A stretch of DNA of 64,000 bases from the NCBI GenBank assembly GCA_016718655.1, contig JADKCV010000006.1:1-64000 (forward strand), written 5' to 3'. The notes below the pieces were generated by a model that made no database searches, was not told the DNA's origin, and worked only from the letters and a program-made list of their open reading frames with translations. Source of the DNA: Flavobacteriales bacterium. GTDB taxonomy: Bacteria > Bacteroidota > Bacteroidia > Flavobacteriales_F > PHOS-HE28. The position numbers were made by a program, and so were the translations under genes. Of the stretch, positions 35,179 through 43,177 are shown in pieces; the stretch's first letter is position 1; every line of letters begins with the position of its first letter.

Positions 35179-35208
35179 TTGAAGTTTGGGAACGTTCGTG
35201 TATTTTCG
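35179..35208 (+). promoter_or_regulatory. Bacteroidota-type promoter, TTG-N19-TATTTTCG
   Basis: TTG at 35179-35181 and a one-mismatch -7 box at 35201-35208, 19 bases apart, with the ATG four bases further on. Likely promoter of the zinc-ribbon gene, nearly leaderless. Confidence 0.4.
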
Positions 35209-35212
35209 ATGC

Positions 35213-35608
35213 ATGACCCAGGTGGAACCCAAGCAGTGCCTGCAATGTGGCGAGAAGCTGTTGGGCAGGACCGACAAACGATTCTGTTCCGATGCGTGCC
35301 GCAACATCTACCACTACCACGCGAACAGTGCGCCGATCAACTACGTGCGAAACGTGGTGAACGCCTTGAAACGGAACCGTCGGGTGCTATCCGAGTTGAA
35401 CACCGGACCAGAAGGGAAGAAGAAGGTGCACCGGGACAAGTTGTTGGAGCGGGGCTACAACTTCATGTACCATACGAACACGCACCGCACCAAGGCAGGG
35501 AATACGTATATATTCTGCTTCGAGCAGGGGTATCTGGAGATCGGCGAGAACTGGTACATGTTGGTCCGCCGGGATGAATACCTGGACCGTGCGGGCGATC
35601 CGAAGTAG
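35213..35608 (+). CDS. Zinc-ribbon small protein (DUF2116-like)
   Basis: 131 residues from MTQVEPKQ. An N-terminal CLQCGEKLLGRTDKRFCSDAC zinc ribbon with four Cys (QCLQCG, FCSDAC) is followed by RNIYHYH and a basic region (NALKRNRRVLSEL), then a beta-rich C-terminus (YIFCFEQGYLEIGENWYML). Conserved and uncharacterised in Bacteroidota; nucleic-acid binding is inferred from the ribbon and basic helices. It is divergent from the exonuclease gene. Confidence 0.8.
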   Translation: MTQVEPKQCLQCGEKLLGRTDKRFCSDACRNIYHYHANSAPINYVRNVVNALKRNRRVLSELNTGPEGKKKVHRDKLLERGYNFMYHTNTHRTKAGNTYIFCFEQGYLEIGENWYMLVRRDEYLDRAGDPK

Positions 35609-35707
35609 GACCGGTCACCCGTGCCGGTGGCTGAAGCACCGAGGAGGACAACGAAGCCAACCCGACGGTGTTGGCGAGGAGGATCCGGGAAGGTCGGCAG
35701 GATGGGG

Positions 35708-35833
35708 TCAGCCCAATGCCCAGATGAGCAGCACGGACATCGCCAGTACCATGACGGCCACCAACACGGGCCCGCCGATCTCGTTCTGTTCTGCCTCCTC
35801 CGGAAAGTGCCCTTCGAAATGATGGTCGCTCAT
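35708..35833 (-). CDS. 41-residue single-pass membrane protein
   Basis: Starts MSDHHFEGHFPEEAEQNE, then one membrane helix (PVLVAVMVLAMSVLLIWAL) ends the protein. A perfect -7 box (TATATTTG) lies 17 bases upstream of the ATG. The size and shape recall small accessory subunits of membrane complexes, such as those of terminal oxidases, but no such genes are near. Function unknown. Confidence 0.6.
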   Translation of the reverse strand: MSDHHFEGHFPEEAEQNEIGGPVLVAVMVLAMSVLLIWALG

Positions 35834-35850
35834 GATGGAATGATGTGGGG

Positions 35851-35858
35851 CAAATATA
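35851..35858 (-). promoter_or_regulatory. -7 box (TATATTTG)
   Basis: Perfect TAnnTTTG on the - strand upstream of the 41-residue membrane protein gene. The same octamer precedes the tRNA-Pro gene and the winged-helix regulator gene. Confidence 0.5.
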
Positions 35859-35911
35859 GACCTGATCCGATCCTTGGTCCAGGCGGACACCTCATTCGAT
35901 CGACAAGATGC

Positions 35912-36103
35912 TCAGTTCAGGCTGAACGTGGGCTGGCGTAGCACCATTCGAGCGATCACTCCGCTTTCGTTGGCGCGCATACGACGGATCATCGCCAGTA
36001 CGTGTTCATCCAACTCGCGGTCGCTCAACTTGGCCAGGTCCTTGTACACCGGCAGGCTGCTGCGGCTCTTGAGGATCAGGGATATCTTGTAGGAGCGTGA
36101 CAT
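35912..36103 (-). CDS. Conserved small protein, 63 residues
   Basis: MSRSYKISLILKSRSS at the start and RMVLRQPTFSLN at the end, with a central acidic/basic helix (LSDRELDEHVLAMIRRMR). No known domain. The codon pattern matches its neighbours and the ATG is the first suitable one. Weakly supported but plausible. Confidence 0.5.
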   Translation of the reverse strand: MSRSYKISLILKSRSSLPVYKDLAKLSDRELDEHVLAMIRRMRANESGVIARMVLRQPTFSLN

Positions 36104-36239
36104 GGTTCCACTCAAGAGACGCCTGAACAGGCGAAAAGGATGCCTCCAGGACCGGTAGGAAGCAGTTCTGCCCAAGGAACGGTGGTCGCACCCCTGTGAA
36201 CGGCAAGGATCAGCGCAACGATCCGGACACTTGGGAAGA

Positions 36240-36370
36240 AAGAAGCCCTTGCGATAAGCTCCTAAGGGCTCACGTTGGTGGGGGTGTGCGAACTGGCCGA
36301 GGACGGCCTTTCCCAGGAGGGGAGCTACATACACAAGCCCTGGACGCTGCTGCGCATCGTCGGGCTTTTT
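36240..36370 (+). ncRNA. Candidate structured RNA, 6S-like
   Basis: The stretch folds as a rod: closing stem AAGCCC (36243-36248) with GGGCTT (36362-36367) plus GCG/CGC; an unpaired bubble (ATAAGCTCCT against TGGACGCTGC); an upper stem AGGGCT with AGCCCT; then GTGTG/CATAC and a terminal hairpin GGCCG-AGGA-CGGCC. Closing stem, central bubble and terminal stem is the architecture of 6S RNA, and a T-run follows the closing stem. It lies in a gene-free stretch of about 345 bases beside tRNA-Pro. No ORF fits. Identity is not certain; length is short for 6S RNA. Confidence 0.4.
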
Positions 36371-36413
36371 CATTCCCGTCCTCGCTCAAGCTGCGCTTGG
36401 CTCGTCCGGGCAT

Positions 36414-36446
36414 GAAAAAGCCCCGGTGACTTCGTCACCAGGGCTT
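36414..36446 (-). terminator. Rho-independent terminator of tRNA-Pro
   Basis: On the - strand AAGCCCTGGTGAC-GAA-GTCACCGGGGCTT forms a strong stem followed by a T-run, a few bases after the tRNA 3' end. Confidence 0.75.
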
Positions 36447-36450
36447 GGTC

Positions 36451-36527
<77 letters not shown>

Positions 36528-36568
36528 AAGGACCGTCGTAGCGACGACGATTCCTTCAACAAGGGTCG

Positions 36569-36576
36569 CAAATATA
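36569..36576 (-). promoter_or_regulatory. -7 box (TATATTTG) of tRNA-Pro
   Basis: Perfect TAnnTTTG on the - strand, about 42 bases upstream of the tRNA 5' end. Confidence 0.5.
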
Positions 36577-36608
36577 GGATCGTTCACCGAACCGCGAATA
36601 CCGGTCGG

Positions 36609-37307
36609 TCAGGCATCGAACTTGTACCCGATGCCTTTGATCGTCTTGATGCGATCGTCGCCGATCTTTTCACGCAGCTTGCGGATATGCACATCGATGG
36701 TGCGATCGCCAACGAACAGTTCGTTCCCCCAGATCTGGCTGTAGATCTCATCCCGCTTGAAGACCTTCCCGGGCTTGCCGATGAGCAGGACGAGCAGTTC
36801 GAACTCCTTCTTCGGCAATTGCAGTTCCTGGTCGCCCACATGGACCATCACCTTTTCGAGGTCCACGCGAATGCCATTGGCCTCCAGTACATGGCCTTCC
36901 GGACGATCGGAACTGCTGCGCTTGAGCAATGCTTTCACCTTGCTCACGAACACCTTGGGGCGGATGGGCTTGGTGATGTAGTCGTCAGCTCCTGCTTCGA
37001 AGCCGGCGATCTGGCTGTAGTCTTCGCCCCTAGCCGATAGGAAGGTGATGAGCGTTTGCTTGAACTCCGGCATGTTGCGCAGCTGGTTGCACACCTCCAC
37101 ACCGTCCATGCCGGGCATCATGATGTCCAGTACGATCAGGTCCGGCCGGAACTGCTTGGCAGTACGTAATGCATCGCGGCCGTTCAAGGAGGTGGCAACC
37201 TGATACCCCTCGCGCTCCAGGTTGTACTTCAGAAGTTCAAGGATATCCTGCTCATCATCCACCAACAATACCTTGGGGGTCAGCGCTCCGCTCATGTGAT
37301 CATCCAT
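36609..37307 (-). CDS. OmpR/PhoB-family response regulator, orphan
   Basis: 232 residues from MDDHM (a start at MSGAL is also possible). Receiver domain: LLVDDEQD acidic pair, phospho-acceptor in LIVLDIMMPGMDG, Thr/Ser in FLSARGE and Lys in ITKPIRP. The winged-helix DNA-binding domain follows with LPKKEFELLVLL and RTIDVHIRKLREKIGDDRIKTIKGIGYKF. No histidine kinase gene is adjacent; the neighbours are tRNA genes. A perfect -7 box lies about 50 bases upstream. Probably controls phosphate or envelope genes, by family analogy only. Confidence 0.9.
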   Translation of the reverse strand: MDDHMSGALTPKVLLVDDEQDILELLKYNLEREGYQVATSLNGRDALRTAKQFRPDLIVLDIMMPGMDGVEVCNQLRNMPEFKQTLITFLSARGEDYSQIAGFEAGADDYITKPIRPKVFVSKVKALLKRSSSDRPEGHVLEANGIRVDLEKVMVHVGDQELQLPKKEFELLVLLIGKPGKVFKRDEIYSQIWGNELFVGDRTIDVHIRKLREKIGDDRIKTIKGIGYKFDA

Positions 37308-37358
37308 CGTTGGCTGCAAAGGTGACCCGACCAAGCCGGGTGGATGTTAAGGCCTGGT

Positions 37359-37366
37359 CAAATATA
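37359..37366 (-). promoter_or_regulatory. -7 box (TATATTTG) of response regulator
   Basis: Perfect TAnnTTTG on the - strand, about 50 bases upstream of the regulator start codon. Confidence 0.5.
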
Positions 37367-37524
37367 GGTTAAGCCGGAGGCCGGTTCCGGGATACCACCA
37401 AAGCACGGCATCCATTAGATTTGGACCCTGTGGAAGCGCGGTCTTCCCTGCCGTGAGCGATGGACATGGTCCATCACTGGATGGAAGAAGGCCGGTCACT
37501 GGAGGTTCGTACATTGGAATTCAA

Positions 37525-37597
37525 GCGGGAGTAGCTCAGTTGGTAGAGCATCAGCTTCCCAAGCTGAATGTCGCGGGTTCGAATCCCGTCTCCCGCT
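37525..37597 (+). tRNA. tRNA-Gly (CCC)
   Basis: GCGGGAG acceptor, D-arm with GCTCAGTTGGTAGAGC, anticodon stem TCAGC with loop TTCCCAA (anticodon CCC), T-arm GCGGGTTCGAATCCCGT and CTCCCGC acceptor with discriminator T. 73 bases; CCA is not encoded. Confidence 0.95.
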
Positions 37598-37710
37598 CTT
37601 CGTTCGTTACAGCATGGGATGGAAGTGTCAGGACCGCGGGTATTGAACGACCCTCGGCGTGCAAGTGGAACCGGCGAACAGCCGTACCTCCGCATTGTTC
37701 TCTTCAAACA

Positions 37711-38394
37711 ATGGACATCCAGATCAACTTCCGCACGCTGGGAACCGCGCTTCTCGGCGGCTGTGTAAGCCTATTTTCCTGTCAGAGTGGAGCCGCTCCA
37801 TCATCAACCATGCACACAACGTCCGATACTTCCCACCTCATGACCACCGATACCACTGACAGTTTGGAGACGATCACCTTGGGTGCGGGTTGTTTCTGGT
37901 GCGTGGAAGCCGTGTTCGTGGAACTCAAGGGGGTCCGGTCCGTGACCTCGGGCTACATGGGAGGGACCGTTCCTGACCCCACCTACAAGGCGATCTGCAC
38001 CGGCACCACGGGTCATGCCGAGGTGGCGCAAATCGTATTCGACCCGACCGATCTGAGCTTGGCTGAGTTGCTGGAGGTGTTCTGGCAGACGCACGACCCA
38101 ACGACATTGAACCGTCAAGGGGCGGATGTGGGTACGCAATACCGTTCGGCCATCTTCTATCACACTGATGAGCAACGGAAGAGCGCCGAACATTACAAGG
38201 CGGAGTTGGACAAGAGCGGGGCGTTCCGATCAGCGATCGTGACGGAGATCGTTGCCGCAAGCAAATTCTACAAGGCCGAGGACTACCACCAGAACTACTA
38301 TGCGGAGAACGGGGAACAAGGGTACTGCCAGATGGTGATCAGGCCGAAACTGGAGAAGTTCCGCAAGGCGTTCGCGACCAAGTTGAAGCCCTGA
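37711..38394 (+). CDS. msrA: Peptide-methionine (S)-S-oxide reductase, exported
   Basis: 227 residues. The MsrA core starts near residue 50: TLGAGCFWCVEAVFVELKGV with the catalytic Cys in GCFWC, SGYMGGTVPDPTY, GHAEVAQIVFDP, FWQTHDPTTLNRQGADVGTQYRS and EDYHQNYY, all hallmarks of the family. An N-terminal extension (LLGGCVSLFSCQSG) looks like a lipoprotein signal, so the enzyme repairs oxidised methionine in envelope proteins rather than in the cytoplasm. It follows tRNA-Gly. Confidence 0.93.
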   Translation: MDIQINFRTLGTALLGGCVSLFSCQSGAAPSSTMHTTSDTSHLMTTDTTDSLETITLGAGCFWCVEAVFVELKGVRSVTSGYMGGTVPDPTYKAICTGTTGHAEVAQIVFDPTDLSLAELLEVFWQTHDPTTLNRQGADVGTQYRSAIFYHTDEQRKSAEHYKAELDKSGAFRSAIVTEIVAASKFYKAEDYHQNYYAENGEQGYCQMVIRPKLEKFRKAFATKLKP

Positions 38395-38457
38395 TCGAAC
38401 ACCTTGTGACCAGGGTCACTCGGCCCGGACGGTCGGTGCTGGTACCTTCGTGGCCCC

Positions 38458-38880
38458 ATGTTCAGCAAAGGCACCAAGCTCTTCAGCATCGCTCATTCGA
38501 AATGTCCGCATTGTCACGAAGGGGAATTCTTCGTGGATCCCAACCCGTACAACTTCTTGAAGGCAGGTGATCTGTTGGAGCGCTGCCCGGTGTGCGACCG
38601 TCGGTACACTCCGGAACCGGGGTTCTACTACGGGGGGATGTACGTGAGCTATGCCCTGGGCGTGGCCCTTTTCGTCAGCATCTACGTAGCCATCCTGGTA
38701 CTATATCCCAGTGCCACCATGTGGACCTATGTGATCGGCGTGGTGGTAGGGCTGGTCATATTCGCACCGGTGATCTACAAGTATTCGAAGATCATTTGGG
38801 CCAACTTGTTCTTCGCATACAAGGGCGTGGAGCGCACGCCCAAGGAATTGGCCGAGCAAGCCGCCCGCGCAAAAGGCTGA
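38458..38880 (+). CDS. DUF983 membrane protein
   Basis: 140 residues. An N-terminal cysteine-rich zinc-ribbon-like region (CPHCHEGEFF and CPVCDRRY) precedes GFYYGGMYVSYALGVALF and two membrane helices, the usual DUF983 layout in Bacteroidota. Function of the family is unknown. A one-mismatch -7 box lies eight bases before the ATG. Confidence 0.88.
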   Translation: MFSKGTKLFSIAHSKCPHCHEGEFFVDPNPYNFLKAGDLLERCPVCDRRYTPEPGFYYGGMYVSYALGVALFVSIYVAILVLYPSATMWTYVIGVVVGLVIFAPVIYKYSKIIWANLFFAYKGVERTPKELAEQAARAKG

Positions 38881-38889
38881 AGGGGAGGT

Positions 38890-39570
38890 TCACATCCCGG
38901 ACCCTTCGAGGTCGATGTAGTCCGTGATGATGAAGATCACCTGATCGGGGATCTTGGCCGAATGCGCACCCACATCGGAATAGCCCAAGAGGCCGACCAT
39001 GTCCATGATATCCTCCACCGAGCGACGCTCGCTCACTGGTGGCCCCATAGGCGTCTGTCTGGCTTGCCACTCCAGCATGTAAAGTGGTCGTGGTTCCCGA
39101 AGTCCACGCCGAAGTAGTTCGAAGTAGGAGCCCTTGTCGGTGATGGTCAGGAAGCGATGTGCAATGAGTGCCATGTCCGCTTCGTTCGGTCCGATACCCG
39201 GGTCACCCACAGGGACCGTGCGCACCTTGAGCCGGTCATCGCCCAAGTTCAGTTCGCGCTTGCGTGCTTCAATGCGTTCGGCGTCAACAGGGTCGTTCAC
39301 AACGGCGATGACATTGGCGCCTGCCTCGATCATTTTGAACGTGAAGTACCCATCCGCTGCAAAGAGGTCGACGATGGTCATGCCACTCAGGTCACCTCCC
39401 ATCAATTGGATCAACTCCTCCGGCTTCTGCCAGGCGTCGCGTTCCTTGATCGGGTCGGTGTTGGGCAATGCTGCACCGCTCGTGGTCCCACCCGTTGGGT
39501 CGGTGGTGGCAGGTTCCGTGGAACACGCGGCGATCAGCAGTGTAGCGAACAGGAGGGAGGTGGTCTTCAT
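38890..39570 (-). CDS. Exported methyltransferase-like lipoprotein
   Basis: 226 residues from MKTTSLLFATLLIAACSTE, a lipoprotein signal. The mature domain looks like a Rossmann-fold methyltransferase: VDLFAADGYFTFKMIEAGANVIAVVND (motif I region, with ADGYFT replacing the glycine-rich loop), then LKVRTVPVGDP and ADMALIAHRFLTIT. SAM is not available outside the cytoplasm, so either the domain has another role or the signal is not used. Similar periplasmic proteins occur in the phylum. Its promoter is divergent from the MarR gene. Confidence 0.75.
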   Translation of the reverse strand: MKTTSLLFATLLIAACSTEPATTDPTGGTTSGAALPNTDPIKERDAWQKPEELIQLMGGDLSGMTIVDLFAADGYFTFKMIEAGANVIAVVNDPVDAERIEARKRELNLGDDRLKVRTVPVGDPGIGPNEADMALIAHRFLTITDKGSYFELLRRGLREPRPLYMLEWQARQTPMGPPVSERRSVEDIMDMVGLLGYSDVGAHSAKIPDQVIFIITDYIDLEGSGM

Positions 39571-39587
39571 TCGACGGTTACTTGGGG

Positions 39588-39595
39588 CAAAAGTA
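39588..39595 (-). promoter_or_regulatory. -7 box (TACTTTTG), divergent
   Basis: Perfect TAnnTTTG on the - strand, 17 bases upstream of the lipoprotein start. Confidence 0.45.
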
Positions 39596-39646
39596 CCCTG
39601 TTGGGCCGCCATGATAAAAATCCCCATGGGAATAATTACAACCTTC

Positions 39647-39654
39647 TAATTTTG
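39647..39654 (+). promoter_or_regulatory. -7 box (TAATTTTG) of MarR gene
   Basis: Perfect TAnnTTTG ending four bases before the MarR ATG, so transcript and protein start almost together. MarR may bind this divergent region to regulate both flanking genes. Confidence 0.45.
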
Positions 39655-39658
39655 GCCT

Positions 39659-40108
39659 ATGGCACGGATAGAGGAAGAGTTGCTGAGCAAGTTCGAAAGC
39701 GAGCAACAAAAGGCGATGCTGAACGTACTGTTCACCGCCAATTGGTTACGCAGCCGACAAACCGCGGTCTACAAGCCGTTCGGCATCAGCCCGCAGCAAT
39801 ACAACATCCTCCGTATCCTGCGTGGCGCGAAGGGGCGGATGAACATGAACAGTGTGAAGGAGCGGATGATCGATCGGGCACCGAACGCGACACGTCTAAC
39901 GGACAAGCTCATCGCAAAGGGATTGGTGGAACGCGAGCGTTGTGAGGAGGATCGGCGCGTGGTTTATGTGCGGATCAGCCCCAAGGGCTTGGAACTTTTG
40001 GCCCGTATCGATGTCGTGAACCGATCGGATATGAAGGACCTGATCGAGCGTGTGAGCGAGGCCGAGGCGGAATGGACGAACCGCGCGCTCGACCATATGC
40101 GGGGATGA
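39659..40108 (+). CDS. MarR-family transcriptional regulator
   Basis: 149 residues, a full-length MarR. The winged helix is clear: FGISPQQYNILRILRGAKGR, MNSVKERMIDRAPNATRLTDKLIAKGLVER (recognition helix), and wing EEDRRVVYVRISPKGLELL. It is followed 48 bases later by a nitroreductase gene, a common MarR target, and faces a lipoprotein gene across a divergent promoter region. The ligand is unknown. Confidence 0.9.
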   Translation: MARIEEELLSKFESEQQKAMLNVLFTANWLRSRQTAVYKPFGISPQQYNILRILRGAKGRMNMNSVKERMIDRAPNATRLTDKLIAKGLVERERCEEDRRVVYVRISPKGLELLARIDVVNRSDMKDLIERVSEAEAEWTNRALDHMRG

Positions 40109-40156
40109 ACCTTTCTCCCGAGTTCGTGTTCATCATCGTCCCCCAAGTGATCAAGC

Positions 40157-40732
40157 ATGCCTGACCGGAACAACCGCAGTGACCTGCCCATTCATCCGGT
40201 CCTGAACGAGCGATACAGCCCTAGGTCGTTCAAGGACCGTGATGTGACCGAACCCGAGTTGGAATTGGTCCTGGAGGCCGCCCGATGGGCACCAAGCAGT
40301 ATGAACGAACAGCCATGGCGCTTCTTGGTGGCACGAAAGGGTGGTGTGGGACATGCCGAGCTGCTCGCCACGTTGGCACCGAGCAATGCGCTTTGGGCCG
40401 ACAAGGCACCGATCCTGATATTGACCATGGTCCATCGCACCTTCAAACGGAACGGACTACCGAACATCCATGCGTGGCATGATCTCGGCGGTGCGGTGGC
40501 GATGTTGACCGTTCAAGCGACCGCGCTCGGGATGGGTATTCATCAACTGGGCGGATTCTCTGCCACCACCGCACGTGCACACTTCCAAGTGCCGGAGGAT
40601 CTGGATGTGGTGAGCGTGCTGGCGCTGGGTCATCCAGGGCACTCTGATGCGCTACCGGAAGGACTTCGGGAGCGTGAGGAACGTCGTTCACCCCGATCGG
40701 GATTGGCGGACCTCGTTCGCTTCGGTAAGTGA
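40157..40732 (+). CDS. Nitroreductase-family flavoprotein
   Basis: 191 residues. Family motifs: RYSPRSFKDRDVTEPELELVLEAARWAPSSMNEQPWRFLVAR (FMN-binding N-terminal region), HDLGGAVAMLTVQATALGMGIHQLGGF and ALGHPG. These FMN enzymes reduce nitro compounds, quinones or related substrates with NAD(P)H. It follows the MarR gene and is probably controlled by it. Confidence 0.9.
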   Translation: MPDRNNRSDLPIHPVLNERYSPRSFKDRDVTEPELELVLEAARWAPSSMNEQPWRFLVARKGGVGHAELLATLAPSNALWADKAPILILTMVHRTFKRNGLPNIHAWHDLGGAVAMLTVQATALGMGIHQLGGFSATTARAHFQVPEDLDVVSVLALGHPGHSDALPEGLREREERRSPRSGLADLVRFGK

Positions 40733-40768
40733 GTCGTACGGAACCACACGGTGTCCCTCACGTTCGTG

Positions 40769-42082
40769 TCAACGGTCCCTTCGCGGCGCTTGTTCGATCG
40801 CACGCTCCCAGATCATGGCGCCCTCACGGTCCAGGACGCGCATGGTCATCACCCGGGCACCTTTGGGGCCGCTGAATCCGAGTTCCGCGAAATTGTGTTG
40901 CTCCACCAGGGTCCCAGGGACACGGAGTTCGTTCACCTCTTTCGGGCTGTATGTACCCGATGTGAGTGGAGAACAGGTCAGGTCATGGAGTACGGTCCCG
41001 TTCCCGAGTGTCAACTGGCTCAGCTCGGTGAAGTGCCGATCGCCCGAAACGAACACAACCCCTTGGATGCCTTCCGCTTCGATGCGACGTAGCAACTCCG
41101 CGCGCTCTTCCGGAATGCTCTCGTAATTCTCGAAGACACCGGCCGAGTTCAATACTTGCCCCCCCATGGCCACCACTTTGAACGATGCATCACTGTAACG
41201 GAGCGCTTGGATGAGCCAATCCAACTGCGCATTGCCCAGCAAGGAGGGGGCTATCGTCCGCAAATGACCTGGCCGGCGGAATGTGCGGTCGTCCAACAGG
41301 AAGAAGTCCACATCACCATGACTGAAAGAGGTGGTGATACCGGGCACGCCAGGAGCTCCGCACGTGGGGTTCGGCCAGAACAGATCGAACACCTCACGGG
41401 CCAATTCGCTGTTGACGAAGCTTCCGTCCGCGTCGTTCGGCCCGAAGTCATGATCATCCCAGATCGCATAGTGCGCCGTACTGCGGAGTAGTCTTTGCAA
41501 CGCGGGTGTGCTGCGGGTATGGGTATAGCGATGCAGGTAGCCGGAACGTGAGCCCCAATCGGGTTCGCGCAGGTATACGTTATCGCCCAACCAGAGCATG
41601 AGGTCGGGTGAGCGGTCGGCGATCCTGTCGAAGATCCGCATGTCGTTCCCATAGGGTCGTCCGGGCCGGTCATAGGCAGGCTCGTTGATATAGGCACAGC
41701 TCCCCATCGCCACGGTGAAGTCTGGCGGGTCCGTACGATGCTTCCAAAGCGACTGGGTCTTGAACGAGAGCGGTTGTCCCACATCCACCATTGATCCGTT
41801 GATGATCGGCCGGTAGTGATAGGTCGTACCCGGTATCACCGCACTGACCACGATGTCCAAGGCATATGCGTTGGCAGGTTGAGCGGTCACCTCCTGCGTG
41901 GTCATGACACTGTCCGGGCGGTCCTTTGCCCAATACTCGATCCTTGCGTTACAAGGACCGTGACACTGTAGCCAGACCGTGGCCTCCAGCATGTCGATGT
42001 GCCCGACCATGGGGCCATTGATCGGTACTTGTGCATGCGTACTTGATGCAAGCAGAAGGAAGGGAAGTGCGAACGACCTCAT
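40769..42082 (-). CDS. PhoD-family alkaline phosphatase
   Basis: 437 residues from MRSFALPFLLLASSTHAQ (signal peptide). A fibronectin-like N-terminal domain (MLEATVWLQC to YHYRPIING) is followed by the PhoD metallophosphatase core: VAMGSCAYIN, LMLWLGDNVYLREPDW, AIWDDHDFGPNDAD, and VFVSGDRHFTEL near the C-terminus. Expected to be a Ca/Fe-dependent phosphodiesterase or phosphomonoesterase acting outside the cytoplasm. No T9SS domain. The gene is divergent from the hydroxylase gene. Confidence 0.9.
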   Translation of the reverse strand: MRSFALPFLLLASSTHAQVPINGPMVGHIDMLEATVWLQCHGPCNARIEYWAKDRPDSVMTTQEVTAQPANAYALDIVVSAVIPGTTYHYRPIINGSMVDVGQPLSFKTQSLWKHRTDPPDFTVAMGSCAYINEPAYDRPGRPYGNDMRIFDRIADRSPDLMLWLGDNVYLREPDWGSRSGYLHRYTHTRSTPALQRLLRSTAHYAIWDDHDFGPNDADGSFVNSELAREVFDLFWPNPTCGAPGVPGITTSFSHGDVDFFLLDDRTFRRPGHLRTIAPSLLGNAQLDWLIQALRYSDASFKVVAMGGQVLNSAGVFENYESIPEERAELLRRIEAEGIQGVVFVSGDRHFTELSQLTLGNGTVLHDLTCSPLTSGTYSPKEVNELRVPGTLVEQHNFAELGFSGPKGARVMTMRVLDREGAMIWERAIEQAPRRDR

Positions 42083-42159
42083 GGAACAAAGATGCATATA
42101 GCGCACGGTCGAGCAGGAAAGGCTTCGGCCTTACTTTGCGGGCCAGAAAGTTGGTTCCC

Positions 42160-43128
42160 ATGAACATCATCGAGGCGTGGTTGGAGATGAAGTCGCAGCT
42201 GCCGGAGCTGCCGATAGAGGGCATCGGGGCGAAATACATCTACCCCTTCTTCGTGGCGCTGATCGTGTTCGAGTACTTCCGCGCGAAGGAACTCTACGAC
42301 CTCAAGGAGAGTTGGTCGGGGTTCGTGATGGGGTCTGTAGCCACGGTCATCAGGGTGGTCGTGAACGTGTTCGAGATCACGTTGTTCATGCTGTTGTTCA
42401 CCTGGTCCGCGCCCCTGCGCGAGTCCTTGTTGGGCTACACCAGTTTGGGGTGGGCGTGGTATACCTGGGTGATCTGCCTCATCGCCGATGATCATAATTT
42501 CTACTGGCATCACCGGCTATGCCACAACGTGCGGATCCTTTGGGCAGCTCACTTGCCGCACCATTCGGGCCGAATGTTCAACCTCACGGTGAGTATCCGG
42601 AACGGGTGGTTCATCTCCTTCTTCAAGCCGATCTATTGGTTATGGATGCCCTTGTTGGGCTTTGAACCGATCATGATCGCCACCTGTTTGATCGTGAACG
42701 CGTTCTACCAGTTCTTCTTGCACAGTCAACTGGTACCCTCCCTCGGTTGGTTCGAAAAGGTGTTCAACACGCCGTTCGTGCATGTGGTGCATCATAGTAG
42801 CAACGCCGAATACTTGGACCGTAACCACGGTGGCATGCTGGTGATCTGGGACCGTATCTACGGTACCTGGCAGGATCCCATCCCAGGCGTGGATGCCAAG
42901 TACGGCATCAGCCATGACCCGGGGTCGTACAGTCCGGTAACACACAATCTGTTCGAGTTCCAGGAGATCTGGCGTGATGTGAAGCGGGCCCCCGGCCTAC
43001 GGAACAAGCTGATGTACATCTTCGGTCCACCGGGCTGGAGCCATGATGGCAGTAGCCAGACCAGCCGACAGTTACAAGCCGCGTTGAAGGCCACGACACG
43101 CTCGAAGCAGGAGGTCGTCACGGCATGA
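42160..43128 (+). CDS. Sterol desaturase/fatty acid hydroxylase family protein
   Basis: 322 residues. The di-iron histidine clusters are present: FYWHHRLCHNV, HLPHHSG and HVVHHSSN with YLDRNHGGMLVIWDRIYGTW, matching family members. Four to five membrane helices (YPFFVALIVFEYF, VFEITLFMLLFTW, IMIATCLIVNAFY) surround them. Such enzymes hydroxylate or desaturate lipids or carotenoids; the substrate is unknown. A bidirectional terminator follows. Confidence 0.9.
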   Translation: MNIIEAWLEMKSQLPELPIEGIGAKYIYPFFVALIVFEYFRAKELYDLKESWSGFVMGSVATVIRVVVNVFEITLFMLLFTWSAPLRESLLGYTSLGWAWYTWVICLIADDHNFYWHHRLCHNVRILWAAHLPHHSGRMFNLTVSIRNGWFISFFKPIYWLWMPLLGFEPIMIATCLIVNAFYQFFLHSQLVPSLGWFEKVFNTPFVHVVHHSSNAEYLDRNHGGMLVIWDRIYGTWQDPIPGVDAKYGISHDPGSYSPVTHNLFEFQEIWRDVKRAPGLRNKLMYIFGPPGWSHDGSSQTSRQLQAALKATTRSKQEVVTA

Positions 43129-43130
43129 TA

Positions 43131-43154
43131 AAGGCCGGGTGCTACCCCGGCCTT
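43131..43154. terminator. Bidirectional terminator hairpin
   Basis: AAGGCCGGG-TGCTAC-CCCGGCCTT, a nine-base-pair stem with A/T-rich flanks between convergent genes (hydroxylase and DEAD-box helicase). Confidence 0.75.
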
Positions 43155-43177
43155 CATTTGCTTACCGATCGGATGGC

